Shown here piece by piece: positions 1 to 10,178 of a stretch of DNA of 64,000 nucleotides. The notes below the pieces were generated by a model, which saw only the letters and a program-made list of their open reading frames with translations, had not been told where the DNA came from and did no database searches. The translations under genes and the position numbers were made by a program. This DNA comes from Effrenium voratum (taxonomy: Eukaryota; Sar; Dinophyceae; Suessiales; Symbiodiniaceae): positions 746,598 through 810,597 of the forward strand of contig CAUJNA010002168.1 of NCBI GenBank assembly GCA_963377175.1, given 5' to 3'. The stretch's first letter is position 1. Every line of letters begins with the position of its first letter.

Positions 1-964
1 GCATCATCTCAGCCGCCCTCCCACTGCCGTGGTCGTCATGGGCGCCATGGACGTCAAGCCGGTCGTGTTTTTTTGTTTTTTCAAGAGCCACAGAAAAGCA
101 ACTGGGTAAAGGTTTTTTTTCAACTGAGCCACACTAAAAAACCAGGTAGATGAAGGTTAGGGGATGGCCCCAACTATAAATGGGTGCCTCACCCGAAAGG
201 TCGGCCAAAGGGAAGTGTCCAGCTTTGGTTACGTTTGTTAACTCCCTGGGCAAATCATTCAGAAATCTGCCTCAAATACACTGAAATCCCGACAGGGGTG
301 TTCTTCAGCAAGGTTCCAACAAGTGAACCTTTCATTTCCAGTTACTTTGGGCAAGTCAAAGCATCAGGAAAAAGGGGGAACGTCGAAACCACTATGCCCA
401 TTATGAATCCACAATCAACGACCCTTATTGCCCCATGCCTGTTGAGTTGGCAGACTTTGATCGGGGGCATGGTGATTTTTCTCTTGGATGGTTTAAGTTA
501 CAACTCTTTGGGCCAATGCGAAAGTCGCCGTTTGGCGGATATCAAAAGAAGGTTATGACTGGTGTTCATTGGCGCTCGCCAGTGACCCGATCAACTTGAC
601 AGGGAATGCAGTTTCCCCTGTTCAGCCGCATTGCTTAGTGGGGTATTGCCATGGCTGTGAGTGGCATGTACTGTATATGCGTACCAACGACCGAAGCTTT
701 CTGGTTTGTTCTTTGTCCTTCCCTGCTGTTTGATTTTAGTCATAGTTGGTTTAGCATTTGTTTGTCGCTGCTATTTCTTTCTATGTATGTCAACATGCAT
801 TGCATGTCGTGTTTTGGTCCTTTGATACCTCTTGTGGTTTGAGGCTTCCCTCATCGCTGTTTGCTTCAGTTCGTTATGTCTGTTTGTTTTGCATTGTGTC
901 TTAGTCTTGTTTGTTGTTATCTGTTTTGCTTCTTGTCTTTTAAACAAAATAAGCTCAGGTGATA
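1..964. other. No recognisable gene; T-rich tract
   Basis: I see no gene here that I can support. Bases 660-950 form a T-rich, pyrimidine-skewed stretch whose open frames are composition artefacts. Bases 88-150 carry two degenerate copies of the motif GAGCCACA, which recurs elsewhere in the window in family C elements. Confidence 0.4.
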
Positions 965-1112
965 TCCCCAACAGCATGCGGTGCTCTCTTTAGTGCTCGC
1001 ACCCGCAGCCCTTGCAGAACCTCGTGGGACCCTCGTGGAACCTCACCTCAGGGCCACCCCAGACCAGCCCGGAGCCTATCTGGGCGACCCCAAAGCTTTC
1101 AGCTGTTGGGGA
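965..1112 (+). mobile_element. Family E TIR element, copy 1
   Basis: A short non-coding element with 11-bp perfect terminal inverted repeats, TCCCCAACAGC at the left and GCTGTTGGGGA at the right. A related copy lies in the opposite orientation at 6219-6404 and shares the internal GGTTCCAC-rich and AGCTTTCAG segments. No transposase is encoded, so it would be a non-autonomous (MITE-like) element. Confidence 0.65.
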
Positions 1113-1435
1113 GAAATATTTATTTATTTATTTCAATCATTATCTCTGTAATTCTGTCGTTCATGTTTTTTGTCGCGATGTATTTGGTGATTTATTGTTT
1201 CCTGCCTTTCTGTCGTTCCTTATTTCTTTCTTTCTTCCTTCCTTCTTGCTTTTGGTCTTTCTTTCTTTCTGTATTGGTTTCTTTATGTCGTTCTTGCTTT
1301 GGTTTCTTTATGTCGTTCTTGCTTTCTTTCGTTCCCTTCCATATGTCTCTTCTTTGTTCCCGTCGTTTCCTTCCTGTCGTCTGTTTTATCTTGACACCTT
1401 GCGCCCTTCCTTCTGTTGCTTGGATTCCTGGTTTC
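1113..1435. repeat. Pyrimidine-rich low-complexity tract
   Basis: Begins with ATTTATTTATTT and continues as CTTT/CTTC-rich sequence with two copies of TTTATGTCGTTCTTGCTTT near 1284-1325. Long open frames across it come from the absence of purine-rich stop codons and are not credible genes. Confidence 0.6.
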
Positions 1436-1530
1436 CATTCTCTTCCATGCTGCCAATGGCTGCCATGCCCGGGGAAGGAGCCGGAGGCTCTTCCATAGGA
1501 GTTCCTCCGGGCGTGGATTTGGATCCCCAG

Positions 1531-1628
1531 AGCTGCGGAGCGCCAGCCGAGGGGACCTGAACTACCGGCTGGCGGCCAGCGGTATCGAGAACTTCACCGA
1601 GGATGGGAGCAAAGTGGTCCCCAAGTGA
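1531..1628 (+). CDS. Candidate exon, unknown protein
   Basis: An open stretch of about 32 codons ending in TGA at 1626-1628. It follows a possible acceptor (GGATCCCCAG at 1521-1530). About 80% of third codon positions are G or C, which is much higher than in the flanking T-rich DNA and is typical of dinoflagellate coding sequence. The peptide is polar and protein-like (core DLNYRLAASGIENFTEDG) with no domain I recognise. It could be a terminal exon or a decayed one. Confidence 0.35.
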
Positions 1629-1844
1629 CTAAGTGGTGGATTTTTCATCTTGCACAATTCGCGAATTCCTGTTGTCTCGGGGGGGAGGGGTTTTGGGGCA
1701 TTTAGAGGTTCACTTGGATGTCACGCAATCACATCGCGACCTTGCCGACAGCGGAACATCCGGCCCCCCTTGGCCATAGCTGCACTGAGATTGGACAGCT
1801 GTGGATGAAAGCCCATGGGACAAGCCGATCAACTGGGTGCGATA

Positions 1845-1946
1845 TGGGTGTGGCTCAAAATTAAACAGGAGGGGTTACGCAGGTTTTGGTCCGTGTTTCC
1901 ACTTACCAGGTTCCATTTTGGTACCGGTTTTTTGAGCCACAGCCAA
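1845..1946 (+). mobile_element. Family C TIR element, copy 1
   Basis: Terminal inverted repeats GTGTGGCTCAAAA (left) and TTTTGAGCCACAGCC (right) enclose a segment containing GTTCCATTTTGGTACC. The element is flanked by an imperfect direct repeat, CAACTGGGTGCGATATGG at 1830-1847 and CAACTGGGTGCGAAATGG at 1944-1961, which may be a target-site duplication. Related copies are at 7275-7377 and 57592-57693, in the same orientation. Confidence 0.55.
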
Positions 1947-2064
1947 CTGGGTGCGAAATGGCTGTGTGTTCTTTAGTCCAACCAAAGTCGACGCATTTGA
2001 AACGCGCTGAAACTGAAGGCCGACGGGCTGGCCTTTCGGCGCTTCCATTCGGATTTCGTGGACA

Positions 2065-2193
2065 TACTGTGGATGGACGAAATCCATTTCGCACCACCTA
2101 AGAAACCCTGGAATCATGATTCCCCTGTAAATACCAACAAACAATGGCTTCCCATGGTTTCCAAGTGGTGCAGGATTTCGTCCATCCACAGTA
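2065..2193 (+). mobile_element. Family D TIR element, TA-flanked, copy 1
   Basis: A 129-bp element with 21-bp perfect inverted termini (TACTGTGGATGGACGAAATCC and its reverse complement). If the outer TA is the target duplication, the element proper starts CTGTGG, which fits a Tc1/mariner-type (Stowaway-like) non-autonomous element. Degraded relatives lie at 20866-20957, 28535-28670 and 49925-50058, in mixed orientations. Confidence 0.75.
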
Positions 2194-2212
2194 CCAACTC
2201 TACTCTTTTGAG

Positions 2213-2384
2213 CCGTGAATTGCAAGGCAGGCAACTTGAGACAATTCTGCAACTGGCATTGGGGCATGATGCTGAGCTTTTAATACCCCAAACCCAGGAT
2301 CCTGCCAGGTCGGTGCTTGCACTGCAAATCAGGGACTTCATCACGGACTCTCTATTTAGATCTAGTGACAACTCGCCTGGATGA
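2213..2384 (+). CDS. Candidate exon, unknown protein
   Basis: An open frame that begins just after the family D element, behind a pyrimidine-rich AG (CTACTCTTTTGAG), and runs about 57 codons to a stop at 2382-2384. The peptide is amphipathic and helix-like (core LETILQLALGHDAELLIP). Third-position bias is weak, so this may be chance. No family recognised. Confidence 0.22.
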
Positions 2385-2845
2385 CGGTTGGGTCGCGACG
2401 CAGCCGGGGTACGTGACAGGTCTTTGATGTTCATCGTAGGTGGGTGCGTTTTTACCACTGTCCCTTTTCGTGGCTTCGAAGGAAAACCTTTCTCGCAATA
2501 CCCTTTGGGGGGGTTCCCCTACTCTGAAATGCTCCGGATTAAAAGCTCTACATGGGTGCTTGCTAAGCTCTGCCCCTAAACCTGCTGGTTCTCGGGGTAT
2601 CAAGAGACGCAGTTGGGAACCTCGGTTGAGTTCGGGGTGATTCCAACGAGAATTCCAGTCGGTGTCCTTCACCAAGCGCGGGTCCGTGCGCTCCATTCAC
2701 GGTGCCTAGCAGACAAAAGGGCATAAGAGAGTGGCGAGTGGTGGTGATGTTTTATGGCCTTCGCCAAGCACAGGTGATGAGGTTCAGCTTACTTGGCGGT
2801 TTGGATTGGTGGCTTGCCAAGCTATTCTGGGTTTTGGGAAGGGGA

Positions 2846-2962
2846 AGAATCTACGACACCTTCACAACGGATTCAAGCAAACCTGAGGACAAGCTGGTCT
2901 TTGTGGGTGCCCGCAAAGACCTCTCCGGCAACGACCGACTGGTGAAAGGCAACCGGGCTTGA
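2846..2962 (+). CDS. Candidate exon, unknown protein
   Basis: About 38 open codons ending in TGA at 2960-2962, with a balanced charged peptide (core KPEDKLVFVGARKDLSGNDR) and moderate G/C bias at third positions. The next candidate exon starts 14 bases downstream. No domain recognised; a decayed exon or chance reading frame are alternatives. Confidence 0.3.
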   Translation, partial: RIYDTFTTDSSKPEDKLVFVGARKDLSGNDRLVKGNRA

Positions 2963-2976
2963 GTCCTTGAGTCAGT

Positions 2977-3247
2977 ATGCCTTCGTTTGAGGGTAACAAA
3001 AATCTTCTTGGGCGGCGCTACAAACTCAAAAGAGAAGGAAATGCCGAACCAATTTCGGGGGGCCCCACGGAAAAACGCCACATTCCACTTCTTGACTGGC
3101 TGAGTCATCTCCTTTTGGGCCTTTGGAAAGTGTCCCAGGGCAAGGAAGGCGACATAAAGCCCGAGCCCATGCGGTGCTTTGGGTGGAAGCGGGACCAACA
3201 ACCGAGCGTTCAACTCTTGGAGTACTTAAAGGTTGCACTTGTGCTAG
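2977..3247 (+). CDS. Candidate exon upstream of introner-like element A1
   Basis: Open from an ATG at 2977 through 90 codons to a CTA-G at 3244-3247, where family A element A1 begins with GT. The peptide is protein-like (for example HIPLLDWLSHLLLGLWK and QPSVQLLEYLKVALVL). Reading on into A1 meets a stop at 3325-3327, whereas removing 3248-3346 joins the frame in phase 1 to 3347-3441. Function unknown. Confidence 0.33.
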
Positions 3248-3346
3248 GTCCCCCAGTAGTGCCCTTTTACCGGGAGGGTTCCCCTACTAAAATAGGCTAC
3301 AGAAAAAAGTTGGTACCCTTATTCTAACCTCTACTGGAGGACCTAG
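3244..3346 (+). mobile_element. Family A TIR element A1 (introner-like)
   Basis: Starts CTAGGTCCCCCAGTAG and ends CTACTGGAGGACCTAG, a 16-bp TIR with one mismatch. The internal blocks CCCCTACTAAAATAGGCTAC and GGTACCCTTATTCTAACCTC define the family. TGTG lies on both sides (possible 4-bp target duplication). The first GT and last AG give a 99-base candidate intron at 3248-3346. Confidence 0.85.
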
Positions 3347-3441
3347 TGTGTGTTGAGGGTGGGAGAAGTCTGCAGAGTTTTCATGAAACCCAACGAAATC
3401 GGTGTTTATCGGAAATCTGCTTTGGGGAACCCCGTTTTTAA
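3347..3441 (+). CDS. Candidate exon downstream of A1
   Basis: If A1 is spliced out at AG|GT...AG|, the codon G+TG restores the upstream frame, which stays open for 31 codons to TAA at 3439-3441 (core GRSLQSFHETQRNRCLSEIC). The joined product would be about 121 residues. No family recognised. Evidence is the phase agreement with the upstream exon. Confidence 0.3.
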
Positions 3442-3642
3442 GGGATTCTACAGCGTCAAGGGGAAGCAAACCCATTTGCCTTCTTTAAGAAGACCCCTTG
3501 CTCGGGTTTGCTATAGAAACAGCGTCGAATCGGTGCCGCAGAGCCAGCATGGAAGCTCGGCTTTATAATATGGAAAGTTTTCAACTTTCGACTCAAATCA
3601 AGAGCCCAAGGGACCGCAGATTCGAAAGTTTGTCCTTCAAAC

Positions 3643-3758
3643 CTAGGTCCCCCCCGTAGTGCCCTTTTACCAACTTTTAGTAGGGGGAGGGTTCCCCTAC
3701 TAAAATAGGCTACAGAAAAAGGGTACCCTTATTCTAACCTCTCTACTGGAGGACTTAG
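3643..3758 (+). mobile_element. Family A TIR element A2
   Basis: Full-length copy: starts CTAGGTCCCCCCCGTAG, ends CTACTGGAGGACTTAG. AAAC precedes a close variant of the left end (CAAAC at 3638-3642) and follows the right end (3759-3762), a good 4-bp duplication candidate. Upstream, about 19 codons are open into the element in phase 2, but the joined frame stops after two codons, so splicing here would end the protein. Confidence 0.85.
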
Positions 3759-5892
3759 AAACTAGGGGTTGGGTGACAGCCACATATCCTTGCTGCTAGC
3801 TTGAGCTTTGGACTGAGGATTCTGTGAAGCGATCGTCCGGACTTGGGCGGAGCTGGCTAGTTGATAGTTAAGTGGCTATGAAGTTTCACGTGGAACCTGA
3901 ACAGTTGTTGGTGGTTTCATAAATAATCAATGTCCACCAAAGGGTCCTTTAATCGTTCATTTGCTTGAGAATCTGGATTCATTTTCCCCTTTTTGTTTTC
4001 AAGGGAATCTCTCGCTACTGGACGACACATCTTGTCCAAACGGACGAAAATATAACACCATGCCCAGCTTTCTGAAACTTGTACACCTGACTTTGCCTTT
4101 TGCTGGGAGCGAAGCCCACAGGAACCCAGCCATTGCCTATCGAGTTGCACCCCAAAAAAGGGGTGACGCTGATCACCTTTCAGGAACCGGTGTGGGCGAG
4201 CATGGGCCTGTCGTTCACCGAAAAACTGTTTTTCGCACTGCTTAAGGAGATGTGGCTGTGACCACCCGGGTACCAACTGGTGTTTAAGGTCTCCTACGTG
4301 AGCCAACAAACAGTGGTTAGAGGGGATTTTGATGTACTTGTTTGGGATTTCGAAGTTTGATATCTTGAGCATGTTGCATGCGTGCTTTGCTGAATGCTTG
4401 TATTTGTGAGGTCTGCTTCACTCAGTGGGGTCCTACATGGATGGTTGTAACATACTGAACACTGGTCATGCACTGGAAAAAAAAAAGCACACACACCCAG
4501 CACAACAACTCGAGAAAACAACATAATTCGAAAAGGAACCAACAACCTCGAGACGACAAACAACAAAGCGACGCGAGAAAGCAACAACACAACGCACTAT
4601 TTCAATTTGAGCTCTGTTCCAAAGAGTTTCCCAAATCAAGTTTGTTAGTTGTTTTTGGTGTTCTCAAGGTGTGTTTAAGTTTTGTTAGGTTTTCTCGAGG
4701 TTTTGTGTGTTTTCCTGTTGTTTGTTTTCTCTACTGTGTTTGGTTTAGCCTGGGTTTGTCAAGGTGTTTCGGCTTTCTTGGAGTTTGGCAACTGGCTCAC
4801 TACCAGAGTCCCCTGTGCTTGTTTGAGGCTACTGCCTTCCTTTTTTGCTGTTTGGTTCCAAGGGAAGGCCACCGACCCATTTTGAGACAAACCCCATGTC
4901 GCTTCTGGCAAAAGGTGCCGGGCTTCGCCCACTTGGTTTACTCAAGCCCATGTCTATCCCAAGTCTATCCCAAGTCTATCCTGATCTTGGGCGAACCTTC
5001 CCATGTTCACCCCATGGCTGAGACTTTCGACACGGGGCCGTCTTGGAAAAGAATCTCCGGAAGTGAATCCGGATTTTCAGAGGTATGGAACCCAAAACTT
5101 TACAGCTGGTGAAACGGACACCGATCCCAGTTTTGGCTTAGTTTAGTCTTAGTGGGGTGTGTTTTTTCGGGTCTTCGAACTTGGATGTTCAACGTACCAG
5201 GTTACAACAATAATAAGTGTTGGCAATTATGACCCTGGCTACAACCTTTGCCAAGTAGGTTGAACATCCAACTTGGAGCGTGGAGCTTAGGCAAGAACGA
5301 GAGCTTTGGTCAAAATGTCGAGTCGATCCTCGGATGGACCCCAATCTTGCGATCTCGCCAAATGTCCACAAAGCCCAGGTACAAACCGAGTTCGAATCTT
5401 CCAAACATGAAACCAACAAAACATAAACACGTGTTCAGACCTTATTTAGCACCCATGGTTGGGCGACATTTCTCTTAGCAAGCCTTGCAACAAACCGCAA
5501 AGTATCAAGATGCAAGTGAAGCACCCGGTGTTCCCAAGCCCTCTGCGAGAGAACAAGTATTGTTTGACCCTTCTTGGGGCTCTTAGACAGGTTCTGAGAA
5601 CAGTCTCGTGGGCAGGCCCCCAATGATTCCCTGCTGATCTGGGACACGGTTTGGATGCTTTTTTGTGCTGCAGGATCTTAAAAAGAGTACCAAAAGACTA
5701 CTCAAAACAGAACCTACAGGGAGAAGAGAAGTCCACAAAACGGGGGTTTCCCGGAGCTTAGGTACCGAGCTGGCGGATATCTTGGTAAAAGACGTGTCGG
5801 AGGGCGGTTTCGGCTTCCAGTGCAACATGCCTTTCGTTTCTTGGCGAGCCACTGGCGGCGGGCGGTTGGCCTGATGGCCTTTCAGGCAGATT
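3759..5892. other. No gene supported; partial family B copy and skewed A-rich/T-rich tracts
   Basis: Bases 3953-4030 resemble the 5' half of family B (TTCATTTGCTTGAGA, then AAGGGAATCTCTCGCTACTGG). Bases 4470-4600 are A/C-rich and 4640-4790 T/G-rich. Bases 4950-4985 hold a short tandem TCTATCCCAAG. A protein-like + strand stretch at 5764-5874 (core ELADILVKDVSEGGFGFQ) may be exonic but lacks convincing borders. Confidence 0.35.
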
Positions 5893-6010
5893 GGCTTCCA
5901 TTTCCTCGAAATCATTTTATTGTTAAACATATATTTTTTGGATTCCCTTGTTGGTTTTAAAGGGAATCGATTTCAGTGGACAAATATTTTTCATTTTTGC
6001 CAGGGGACAA
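5893..6010 (+). mobile_element. Family B element, degraded
   Basis: Left end GCTTCCATTTCCTCG and internal CCCTTGTTGGTTTTAAAGGGAATC match family B (see 28929-29033). The right end is eroded. Same orientation as all other family B copies. Confidence 0.45.
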
Positions 6011-6179
6011 ACAAGCAACTGGACGTTGGCTTTTCAGTGTGTGTTTGTTTAAAGGAAAGCCAAAAGGAAGCCGTCGCCATCTTGGGCTGTCCTGGTAGGT
6101 TGGGCTTGCACGCGTTTTGAGATCGGTTTAAAGGGAAACTCCTCCCAGATGATTGGTGACATGGGGAACACACCTCCCT

Positions 6180-6513
6180 ATCCTCCATTTGGCTTAAGTT
6201 TGTGTGTGTGTGTGCTTTTCCCCAACAGCTGAAAGCTTTCGGGTCTCCCAGATAGGCTCCGGGGTGGTCCGAAGCGGCCCTGAGGTAAGGTTACACGAGG
6301 GTTCCACCAGGGTTCCACCACATTTCCGCGAGGGTTCCACGAGGTTCTGCGAGGGCTGCGGGGTGGTGCGAGCGCTAAAAAAGAGCACCGCATCCTGTTG
6401 GGGATATCACCTGAGCTTATTTTTATTTTTTTTAAGCCCTTGTTGCTTTTAAAGGACACCTATCACTACTGGACACATTTTTTTTCAGGGGGCTCAAGCA
6501 AATGGAAGCTGTG
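6180..6513 (+). mobile_element. Family B element interrupted by a family E element
   Basis: The left terminus (TCCTCCATTTGGCTTAAG) and the right terminus (GGCTCAAGCAAATGGAAG) of a family B element are separated by the family E insertion at 6219-6404. The internal B block GTTGCTTTTAAAGG ... CTATCACTACTGGACA lies at 6440-6475. This nesting shows that family E moved after this B copy was in place. Confidence 0.6.
6219..6404 (-). mobile_element. Family E TIR element, copy 2 (nested)
   Basis: Termini TCCCCAACAGC and CTGTTGGGGA. It is reverse-oriented relative to the copy at 965-1112 and 38 bp longer because of extra GAGGGTTCCAC units (near 6296-6345). A (TG)n run abuts its left end. Confidence 0.65.
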
Positions 6514-7274
6514 GAGGTTTTGTTGGTAATGTTTGAGGGGAACAAAGAAGGAACGCTGTGGTTGATCAACGAACCCTTGTTGATTTATCAGGAGGGTGTC
6601 CCCCAAGGGCGGTGGACAACATGGAGCAGCAACAATTCCGCCTAAAGAATTGCGCCTAAGCTTCGAGTCGCAAATACCTCACATGGAAGTGAAGAGCTGA
6701 ATCAATTCCCAAACGGGTTCACACGTTTTTGCTGGGTTTTGGCCTTGACAAAAAATTGGTCAACCCTGGAAGGCACTGCCATCGGCATCAGAAGGGCTGT
6801 GTTCAAGTTGCTGGCAAGGTGTGCTTCGCGAGGTCATGTGTGCTAAAAAGTTGCCATGTGCGACTGGGCCTGTTTTCCCGTGAGAACACGATCTCCAGCA
6901 ATCCTGACAAAACTGCCCCAGCAGCCGCCACGAATGCCATTCGCTGCTGCTTGCATTGCCAAAGGAAGGGATAGCTAAGCAGTGATGCACAAAACGATAT
7001 CCCGGAAGCAGTGTTTTTTGGGTCGAAAAGGCCGTAAGAACTTCTATCGGCCTTTTCGGTGGGTGACCCTTGACAAGCATCTCATCCTTGCGGATGTCAG
7101 GCTAAGACTTCGCTACCTGGTTCCTTTTCTTCATGGTCCCTTTCAATCAGAAAATGGACCTTTTGTGCGGGGTCGGATGCGTGTAGAGTTGATTTCTGCC
7201 AAGGAACTCTACCCTCCCACCTATAAGCGGAGCGGTGGTGAGGCTGGAGATGTCTGATGCTGACTTGGTGCATG
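6514..7274. other. Weak exon-like stretches, no gene supported
   Basis: A + strand frame at 6729-6974 (82 codons, Cys/His-rich tail) and one at about 6982-7257 are protein-like in composition but have no distinctive third-position bias or splice borders. I do not recognise a family. Confidence 0.25.
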
Positions 7275-7377
7275 TGGGTATGGGGTCAACATTAAACCAC
7301 CAGGGGACCGCAGGTTTCAGTCCTTCTTTCCATTTAACCGGGTTCCATTTGTGGTACCTATTTTTGACCCGCAGCCA
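7275..7377 (+). mobile_element. Family C TIR element, copy 2
   Basis: TIRs TGGGTATGGGGTCAA and TTGACCCGCAGCCA; interior has GGGACCGCAGGTTTCAGTCC and GGGTTCCATTTGTGGTACC, matching the copy at 57592-57693. Confidence 0.5.
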
Positions 7378-7526
7378 ATGTGTTGCTTCAAGACATTGCG
7401 CGATAGTCAAGATCCTTGCAAAGGACCCGCTTAACGGGTTCCCTGAGAACACAAGAACCCTTGCACCAAATGGCCGTGGGTCAACACCAATGGGAGCCCA
7501 TTTTGGTTGGTAGGTGCACCACCCAT

Positions 7527-7610
7527 TTTGGAACCTATTTTAGTGGGGATTGGGATGTTCCCTACTGGGGGTACGGGGTTTTGACCCAGACCCAAATGAC
7601 AATTATGCGT
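7527..7610 (+). repeat. Dispersed repeat (TTTTAGTGGGGATTGGGATG family)
   Basis: Shares CACCCATTTT and TTTTAGTGGGGATTGGGATG plus GGGGGTACGGGGTTTTGA with 58945-59015; an inverted fragment is at 60410-60460. Non-coding. Confidence 0.5.
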
Positions 7611-7669
7611 GTAGCACCCATTTGTTAAGATCCACCGCACGGGTCCAGTAGGCTTGGGGTTGGAAGGAG

Positions 7670-8508
7670 CTATTTCGGCGTCGCAGCTGGTGAATGTTGC
7701 GCATCCCAACCTAGCCCTTGGAAACAGGTGTTTTTGCATTGAAGGCCCAGAAAAACAAACGGGGGGGAGGTTTGCTGCCGCCTCCTGTTGGATAGATTTC
7801 CCCGGGTTTTACGAGTGACGTAGGCCGGAGAGGGCTTTTGTTCCTGCCATTCTTTGGGCTGTCCCGCCCCTTGTTGGGCATACTCCTTGAGTTGTTGCAA
7901 AAGCTGCTCAGCTAGAAAGCTGGGTGCCCTTTTTGCGCATGATTGTTGGTTTCGCCCCTTGCTCCTCTTAGAGGGGGATAACCTCTTCACAACGTCAACA
8001 AGTAGCTGGGTGCCCTTCCTTTCCCGCAACCCACTGGAGGCCTGGGGCAGCAAATGCAACGAGCTCACGAGCTCAGTTTGTTCAGTCGCACCATCTCGAA
8101 ATGTTATGTTCGGGTCCCCCAGAACAAAACAAGGAACCACCCAGCGACAAAGGCTTCCCTTTTGCTTGGGTCACTCAGACGCCATCTATCCGATTGATCT
8201 GGCCCATGCTCAGGGGTAATTCCCCTTTTGAACCAATTCACAGCAGAAAGGGTCCTTTTAGTATGGCCCTGGGATTGCAGTGCCCGGAAAATATCCCCTT
8301 TCCCGAAAGTGCCTTCAAAAAGGCAATCCCTTCTTGAACAACCCTGATAATTACTCCAAATAGCCGCTTGGTCTAAAGCAGATTTTGAAGAACCACGTGT
8401 CGCATGGTAAATGCCTTTCTTTTTCCATTGGTGGGTGACATGATACCCTAAACATGCTGGGGTATTTGTACTGTGGGCGTGCCTTTTTTTGACCCTCTCA
8501 AGAAACAA
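7670..8508 (-). pseudogene. Unidentified minus-strand coding-like region
   Basis: Two overlapping minus-strand frames (about 8508-8104 and 8140-7670), joined by a shift near 8120, read as plausible protein. The second contains a basic/Gln-rich helix (EQLLQQLKEYAQQGA). It could be a decayed retroelement ORF, because the nearby minus-strand stretch at 9727-9975 resembles an RNase H fold. I cannot name the family. Confidence 0.22.
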
Positions 8509-8510
8509 CA

Positions 8511-8972
8511 GAGGTCACTGGCTCAGCTAGCTCCGGGTTTCCACTCCATAAATGAAACCGGGTCCCTTGCACATCGACTGTGCGGTTGTATATCCCAATA
8601 TATCCCAACCTCTTGGGGTGTTTGGAGCAAGCCCATTCAGCCTTACAACCCAGGACTAAGCTTGGTGCGAGAGATGCAGGGAGTGAGAAATGGCGTCCAG
8701 AAATCCATCAACTCCTATGGTTTCCTTTCGGGAATCCACAACATGGTTGGGAACCACATTCCCTACTTCTCGCACCAGCGAGTTTAGTGGCAAAGAAACA
8801 GTTTGCACTTCCAGCACTCGGGTCCATGGCAACCTCTGCGTATTCAAGGTGCCCCAGTGGTGCCGTTTTACCAATTTGTTTGACTACACTCTAACTTCGC
8901 AACTCTGGAGGACCTAGTGGATGCATTTTCAGGGGTCATGATGGCCACATAAATCCCAAGTCCAAGCCCCAA
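8511..8972. other. No gene supported
   Basis: Protein-like frames exist on both strands across 8650-8790, so neither can be preferred. No repeat family is obvious. Confidence 0.25.
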
Positions 8973-9129
8973 GTGAGCCATCAAAGCCCACTTGGGGATG
9001 GTGGACGTTGTCCAGTCCGAAGTGAAGATCACAGGCGTGCAAGAGGCTGGGCGAGGCGCTGCAGCACTGTGGCACGGGAGCTGATAATCCCTGCAACGCT
9101 ACTCGGCATGCAACACGCGACAAGTCTAG
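8973..9129 (+). CDS. Candidate exon upstream of A3
   Basis: Fifty-two open codons from an ATG at 8973 to CTA-G at 9126-9129, with an Arg-rich middle and the core ELIIPATLLGMQHATSL. It is interrupted in phase 1 at the start of family A element A3, and the frame continues in phase after the element. No homology recognised. Confidence 0.33.
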
Positions 9130-9240
9130 GTCCCCCAGCTAGGCGCCCTTTACCGTTTCTTTTTTTGGGGAGGGTTCAACCCTATTAAAATAAATCACAG
9201 AAAAAATGGTACCCTTACTCTAACCTCTCTACTGGAGGAG
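9126..9240 (+). mobile_element. Family A TIR element A3 (altered 3' end)
   Basis: Begins CTAGGTCCCCCAGC and keeps the block GTACCCTTACTCTAACCTCT; the right terminus ends GGAGGAG instead of GGAGGACCTAG, though a final AG is preserved. Candidate intron 9130-9240. Confidence 0.75.
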
Positions 9241-9323
9241 TTCTTTTCGCGGTTGGGCCATGGCTGGCACCGAAACACGCTTTGCTTCGGGACAGCATAG
9301 ATGGTGCGCGAATAAGCCTTTGA
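9241..9323 (+). CDS. Candidate exon downstream of A3
   Basis: Joined in phase 1 to the exon ending at 9129, this gives 27 further codons (core AVGPWLAPKHALLRDSIDG) before TGA at 9321-9323. Support is the retained frame and protein-like composition only. Confidence 0.3.
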
Positions 9324-9726
9324 GCATTGGCGCATGCCGAGATTGTCAGACTGCGGCTTTCCTTTTTCAAGGGCATCCTCCTTAATTACATTGCTTTGGG
9401 CAAGGTATTGCCAGACTTGACCCCACCCAAGGAACAGCAACGGTTGGGGTGACAAAACAAGCTCCCCGGTAGACATGTTGCTGGGCAGGAAATGAGGGAA
9501 CCCCTTGTAATGCTGTTGTCCCTTTTGGTTCACTCCTAACATCCTAAAAGCTCTGAGAACCAAATCATGACGCCTGGCGGTTTTTGGTGTCCATACAGGT
9601 GCCCGAGTCATGATTGGCTCATGCTTGGCGTCGACGGGCAGGACTCTGTGGTGGAACTTGCTGCGAGCTGCTACGTGCGCAAGGACAGTTGCAGGTCAAG
9701 CTTTCCCAACTCTACGTGGGCATGTG

Positions 9727-9975
9727 TCAAAAAGGGATTTGGACCCCAAAATGGGTGGTGTGGTTTCCATTTAGACTAAGCTTATCCGGCCAATAGACAC
9801 CGACGCCAGCCAAGCGAGATGTGCCATCGGGCATGTTTCTCGGTCCATCAAAAGGGCCGAGCTTGAGGGGCCCTGAAAGGAAGATTTCGGACCCGGGAAC
9901 TGTAGACCAGAGGGTATCTTTGAGGATGTCCCTTTTTTGGACCAGTGTTGCTCCCCTCGCACCGCTTCTGCTCAT
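9727..9975 (-). pseudogene. Possible RNase H-like fragment of a decayed retroelement
   Basis: The minus strand reads DGTSRLAGVGVYWPD, similar in layout to the first strand of RNase H domains of LINE-type elements (DGS...AGVGVY). No second or third catalytic motif is visible and the surrounding minus-strand frames are broken. Treat as weak. Confidence 0.22.
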
Positions 9976-10178
9976 TTGCAGCGAGCCCTTGACAAGTTGC
10001 CCAAATGTCTAGCGCAAGCTCGCCAAAAAAAGAAAACAGCGCGGGATAAAAAAACCTTGAGGAAGGTCCCTTAGAATGTTTGGCCGTGCCGTATTTCCGG
10101 TTTGTGACATGCAAAATGCAAGCCAAATAGGATTGCCGGTTGCACGCGCAATAAATCGATTGGGGCCAGCGGTCTGAG

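Noticed and set aside
1113..1560. 180-codon + strand frames
   Set aside because: Pyrimidine-rich low complexity gives Phe/Leu/Ser/Cys strings without conserved motifs; only the last ~100 bases look coding.
5310..5405. tRNA-like GTTCGAATC word
   Set aside because: No matching acceptor stem, D-arm or anticodon arm could be placed around it.
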